From Phycisphaerales bacterium (GTDB lineage Bacteria > Planctomycetota > Phycisphaerae > Phycisphaerales > UBA1924): DNA of 37,758 nucleotides. Of this stretch, positions 35,348 to 37,758 are shown piece by piece. Position 1 is the stretch's first letter; each line of letters opens with the position of its first letter. The stretch lies in contig WFPK01000044.1 in assembly GCA_015487555.1 (NCBI GenBank), positions 1 through 37,758 on the forward strand, read 5' to 3'. A program made the position numbers and the translations under genes. The notes under the pieces are model-generated. The model was not told where the DNA came from, made no database searches, and saw only the letters and a program-made list of their open reading frames with translations.

Positions 35348-36385
35348 TTAGCCCGCAGAGAATATCGAGAGGAACTCGGAAATATCGAAGAAGTTGAGCG
35401 AGCAGTCCCCGTTGAGGTCTGCGTCGAGATTGCCATCGCTTAGATCCGAGAGGAACGCGGAAACATCGAAGAAGTTGAGTGAGCCGTCGCTGTTGTAATC
35501 GCCCGCCGATCCGACCCGGACGCGCAGGTGCAGCGTTGGGGTGTACCCGAAGATTTGGGCGATCGGGTTCTCGCGGGTATACCAGAACGGGTAGGTGATG
35601 TCGCCGCTGCCCCCGCCGGTGCCGCCGTCAGCGATCTGAAGCGAGCTCACCGTCAAACGCACCTCGCCGAGTGATAATCCTTCCGCCAGGTACGCTCGAA
35701 CAAACGGATCGCACAGCCCCATCTCGAAGGTAAAGGTCGTGTCGGCGGGGACAAGCGCACCGGGCAACACCGCATCTGTCTGCGCAATGGCGATTGGGGT
35801 CGGATCGAACTCGAACTTGATGTTGTTCGAGATATCCACCGGCGTCTGATCGACGGGGAAGTAGGCCGCGAAGGCATGGCGAGATTCCTGCACCGGCTCA
35901 ACCGTTGGTGTTCCACCAAAGGCGGTGAACTCGCCCCAGGTTGATTGGTCGTACCCGTTGCGATACCCCATCGCCCAGAGATGGATCGGACGCCCCGGAT
36001 CAGGATCGAGCGAGTCATCGAGGAACAGGTAAGTATCGTGTGTGTCGTAGCTCGGGTCGTACCGGAAGATATCGCCCGTGGTGTTGGTGATGGTGAGTGT
36101 CGCCGAGAGGACTCGGTATTGGGATGGATCGAGCCCGGCGGGGATGTCTCCGAGTGTCTCGAATCCGATGACAAGCTGCGCATCGTGGTCATCGAATCCG
36201 GGGTTTTCGACGACGCCGAAGGTTGATGCCGAGAGTCGTGAACCGGGCGAGCCGTTGAACGGGTAGTTCCACCGATCGAGCGTCGGGGTGCTGTAATCGA
36301 CTTCGATCATCTGGGCCCAGCACGCGCCGCCCACACTCACGATCAGCCCCGCCAAAAACCAGGTTGTGGCCGCTTTGAAGTCCAT
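35348..36385 (-). CDS. Secreted protein with C-terminal EF-hand/dockerin-like repeats
   Basis: 345 residues, signal peptide MDFKAATTWFLAGLIVSVGG, AGGAG ribosome site. The body is beta-rich and Asp-rich. It ends with two calcium-loop repeats, GDYNSDGSLNFFDVSAFLSDL and ADLNGDCSLNFFDISEFLSIF, which follow the EF-hand DxNxDG pattern of dockerin type I and are very common in Phycisphaerae exported proteins. In those bacteria the repeats probably anchor or assemble surface proteins rather than cellulosomes. It lies 61 bases upstream of the PEP-CTERM gene on the same strand. Function of the body unknown. Confidence 0.8.
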   Translation of the reverse strand: MDFKAATTWFLAGLIVSVGGACWAQMIEVDYSTPTLDRWNYPFNGSPGSRLSASTFGVVENPGFDDHDAQLVIGFETLGDIPAGLDPSQYRVLSATLTITNTTGDIFRYDPSYDTHDTYLFLDDSLDPDPGRPIHLWAMGYRNGYDQSTWGEFTAFGGTPTVEPVQESRHAFAAYFPVDQTPVDISNNIKFEFDPTPIAIAQTDAVLPGALVPADTTFTFEMGLCDPFVRAYLAEGLSLGEVRLTVSSLQIADGGTGGGSGDITYPFWYTRENPIAQIFGYTPTLHLRVRVGSAGDYNSDGSLNFFDVSAFLSDLSDGNLDADLNGDCSLNFFDISEFLSIFSAG

Positions 36386-36583
36386 GGTGCGCTCCTTTTC
36401 AAATCAAGGGATGCTTTCCTCTTCTTTCTGTGATTCAGGAAAATGGCCTGTTCTACAGCAAAGTATAGGCCTATAGTTGAGAACAGGTCGCAGTTGGCGA
36501 AAGATAATAGGCAAATAATTGATACTCAGTCTCAATAAGACAGAAAAAACAATGGGCCTCAGTAAAAGAAAGGCTGGTGAGAC

Positions 36584-37513
36584 ATGAAGCGGGAGAAACA
36601 ACATCCGATATCGCGCTTTGGAAGGTTTGGATTCACACTCATCGAACTGCTCGTCGTGATTGCGATCATCGCGATGCTCATCGGGATACTCCTGCCCGCA
36701 CTTGGGCATGCGAGGCTGGCGGCCAAGGCGGTGCGCGAGCAATCCGGCATGCGCCAGCTCATGCTCGCCTACACCATGTACGCCGACGACAACCGTGGAA
36801 AACTCCTCACCGGGTTCCCCGATGCAACCATCTGGAATCGAATGGTCGCACGCCACACCGACCCACGAGATTTCAACGGCGAGCCCCTCGGCCAAATCAT
36901 CGGCTCACGGTATCCCTGGCGATTGATCTCCTACTTCGATGGCAACTTTGATGCGCTCTATCAGGATTCACGCGTGATTGATATGCTCGCTGAGGGCATG
37001 GAGGCGCCGACAAACTCCGCAGCCGATCATGCGTTGCGCTATGTGATCAGCCTCTATCCGTCGTTCGGGCTCAACTCCTACTTCGTCGGCGGCGGGGCAC
37101 CGGGCGATCCGATCCCCTTTAGTGATACCGGGCGACGAGTCTTTGGCGATTTCCATCTCACGAAGATATTCGCAGCCCGCCGACCCAGCAACCTGATGGT
37201 CTTTGCATCCGCCCATGACCTTGCCAGCCCGACCTTCCTTCCCGGGTATGGCGTGGTCGAAGGCTCATTCATCGTCAAGCCGCCGTATTTGTATTCGACC
37301 GCTGGGCGTCAGTGGGAGACCACCTACAACGAGCACGCCGAGGTCCCCGAGCGCAACGCCGGCCGAGTCTCGCTGCGATACAACGGCCAGGGCATCGCCG
37401 GGATGCTCGATGGACACGCCGAGCAGTGGGGATGGGAAGAGTTCAACGACATGCAGCACTGGGCCGATCAGGCGACCCATTCAGAATGGATGCTCGAACC
37501 CAGGCTGCCGTAA
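36584..37513 (+). CDS. Type II secretion/type IV-like pseudopilin
   Basis: A 309-residue protein with a class III prepilin signal: GFTLIELLVVIAIIAMLIGI, cleaved by prepilin peptidase between G16 and F17, with the conserved Glu at position 5 of the mature chain. GILLPALGHARLAAKA and LAYTMYADDNRGKLL follow, then a variable region and MLDGHAEQWGWEEF near the C-terminus, the planctomycete style of this family. Hundreds of such genes occur per genome, so the role of this one is open. The gap 36386-36583 upstream contains no recognised signal. Confidence 0.9.
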   Translation: MKREKQHPISRFGRFGFTLIELLVVIAIIAMLIGILLPALGHARLAAKAVREQSGMRQLMLAYTMYADDNRGKLLTGFPDATIWNRMVARHTDPRDFNGEPLGQIIGSRYPWRLISYFDGNFDALYQDSRVIDMLAEGMEAPTNSAADHALRYVISLYPSFGLNSYFVGGGAPGDPIPFSDTGRRVFGDFHLTKIFAARRPSNLMVFASAHDLASPTFLPGYGVVEGSFIVKPPYLYSTAGRQWETTYNEHAEVPERNAGRVSLRYNGQGIAGMLDGHAEQWGWEEFNDMQHWADQATHSEWMLEPRLP

Positions 37514-37529
37514 GTGAACTCCCCGGTGC

Positions 37530-37548
37530 CCCGGCTCGCCGAGCCGGG
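37530..37548. repeat. Palindrome, repeat copy 4 with compensatory changes
   Basis: CCCGGCTC-GCC-GAGCCGGG followed by CCACC. Compared with the copies near 27470, GGTTC/GAACC became GGCTC/GAGCC, a paired change that keeps the stem. It is 17 bases after the pseudopilin stop. Confidence 0.75.
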
Positions 37549-37609
37549 CCACCAAATACCGCGTGATCTTGGAGTCAGGCACCGCTCGGTCGTCCTATCC
37601 TCTCTGACC

Positions 37610-37758
37610 ATGACCGACACCCAATCACAGACGATTGACCTCATCAACGAACTCGAATGGCGCGGGCTCCTCAAGGACTGCACCGACAAGGATGGGCTCG
37701 CCAAGCACCTCGGGACCGGCACGCGGAAGATCTACGCCGGGTTCGATCCCACCGCCGA
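37610..37758 (+). CDS. tyrS: Tyrosyl-tRNA synthetase, N-terminal fragment at the window edge
   Basis: The first 49 codons are visible (MTDTQSQTIDLINELEWRGL at the start, KIYAGFDPTA at the end). INELEWRGLLKD and YAGFDPTA are the typical opening of bacterial TyrS, which charges tRNA-Tyr; the HIGH-like motif would follow beyond the edge. TATCCT lies eight bases before the ATG and no Shine-Dalgarno is present, so a leaderless start is possible. Confidence 0.85.
   Translation, partial: MTDTQSQTIDLINELEWRGLLKDCTDKDGLAKHLGTGTRKIYAGFDPTA

Overview
The window looks like a chromosomal piece of a planctomycete, most likely of the Phycisphaerae type. The basis is moderately high GC, a pseudopilin with a planctomycete-style C-terminus, a PEP-CTERM-like protein with an RRRR end, and a secreted protein ending in two NFFDxSxFL EF-hand/dockerin-like repeats. 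The taxonomic call is inference from protein style; there is no rRNA here.

Positions 1-5989 hold amino-acid catabolism: the 5' part of hutU (runs off the left edge) and hutH on the minus strand, split by an unrelated exported plus-strand protein, and a CtlX-type citrulline/arginine hydrolase divergent from hutH. Positions 6097-20656 are a dense exported-peptidase island: an overlapping M16 pair (one active, one degenerate), two Tricorn-like proteases facing each other across a strong terminator, a tRNA for initiator Met with its own promoter and terminator, and a very large M1-M28-PDZ aminopeptidase fusion. All five peptidase genes start with a signal peptide. Read together, they suggest a periplasmic version of the Tricorn/aminopeptidase route, in which peptides are cut to small pieces and then to amino acids next to His and citrulline/Arg degradation genes.

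Positions 20754-21126 are a decayed IS3-type element with both terminal inverted repeats; its end supplies the stop codon of nadD. Then follow nadD, an Hpt plus REC-GGDEF signalling pair, a SlyX-like protein, a small lipoprotein, a YggS-type PLP protein, a small unknown gene, a Tat-lipoprotein amidase and an MscS channel. Three copies of a short palindrome follow mscS; a fourth copy with compensated bases lies at 37530.

Positions 27587-32196 are a four-gene minus-strand operon (SAM methyltransferase, polyprenyl diphosphate synthase, four-helix membrane protein, asparagine synthase). Positions 32398-34457 hold UDP-glucose dehydrogenase and an overlapping orphan beta-class DNA methyltransferase. 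The right end carries a PEP-CTERM-like protein, the dockerin-like protein, a pseudopilin and the first 49 codons of tyrS. No CRISPR array, rRNA or prophage was seen.
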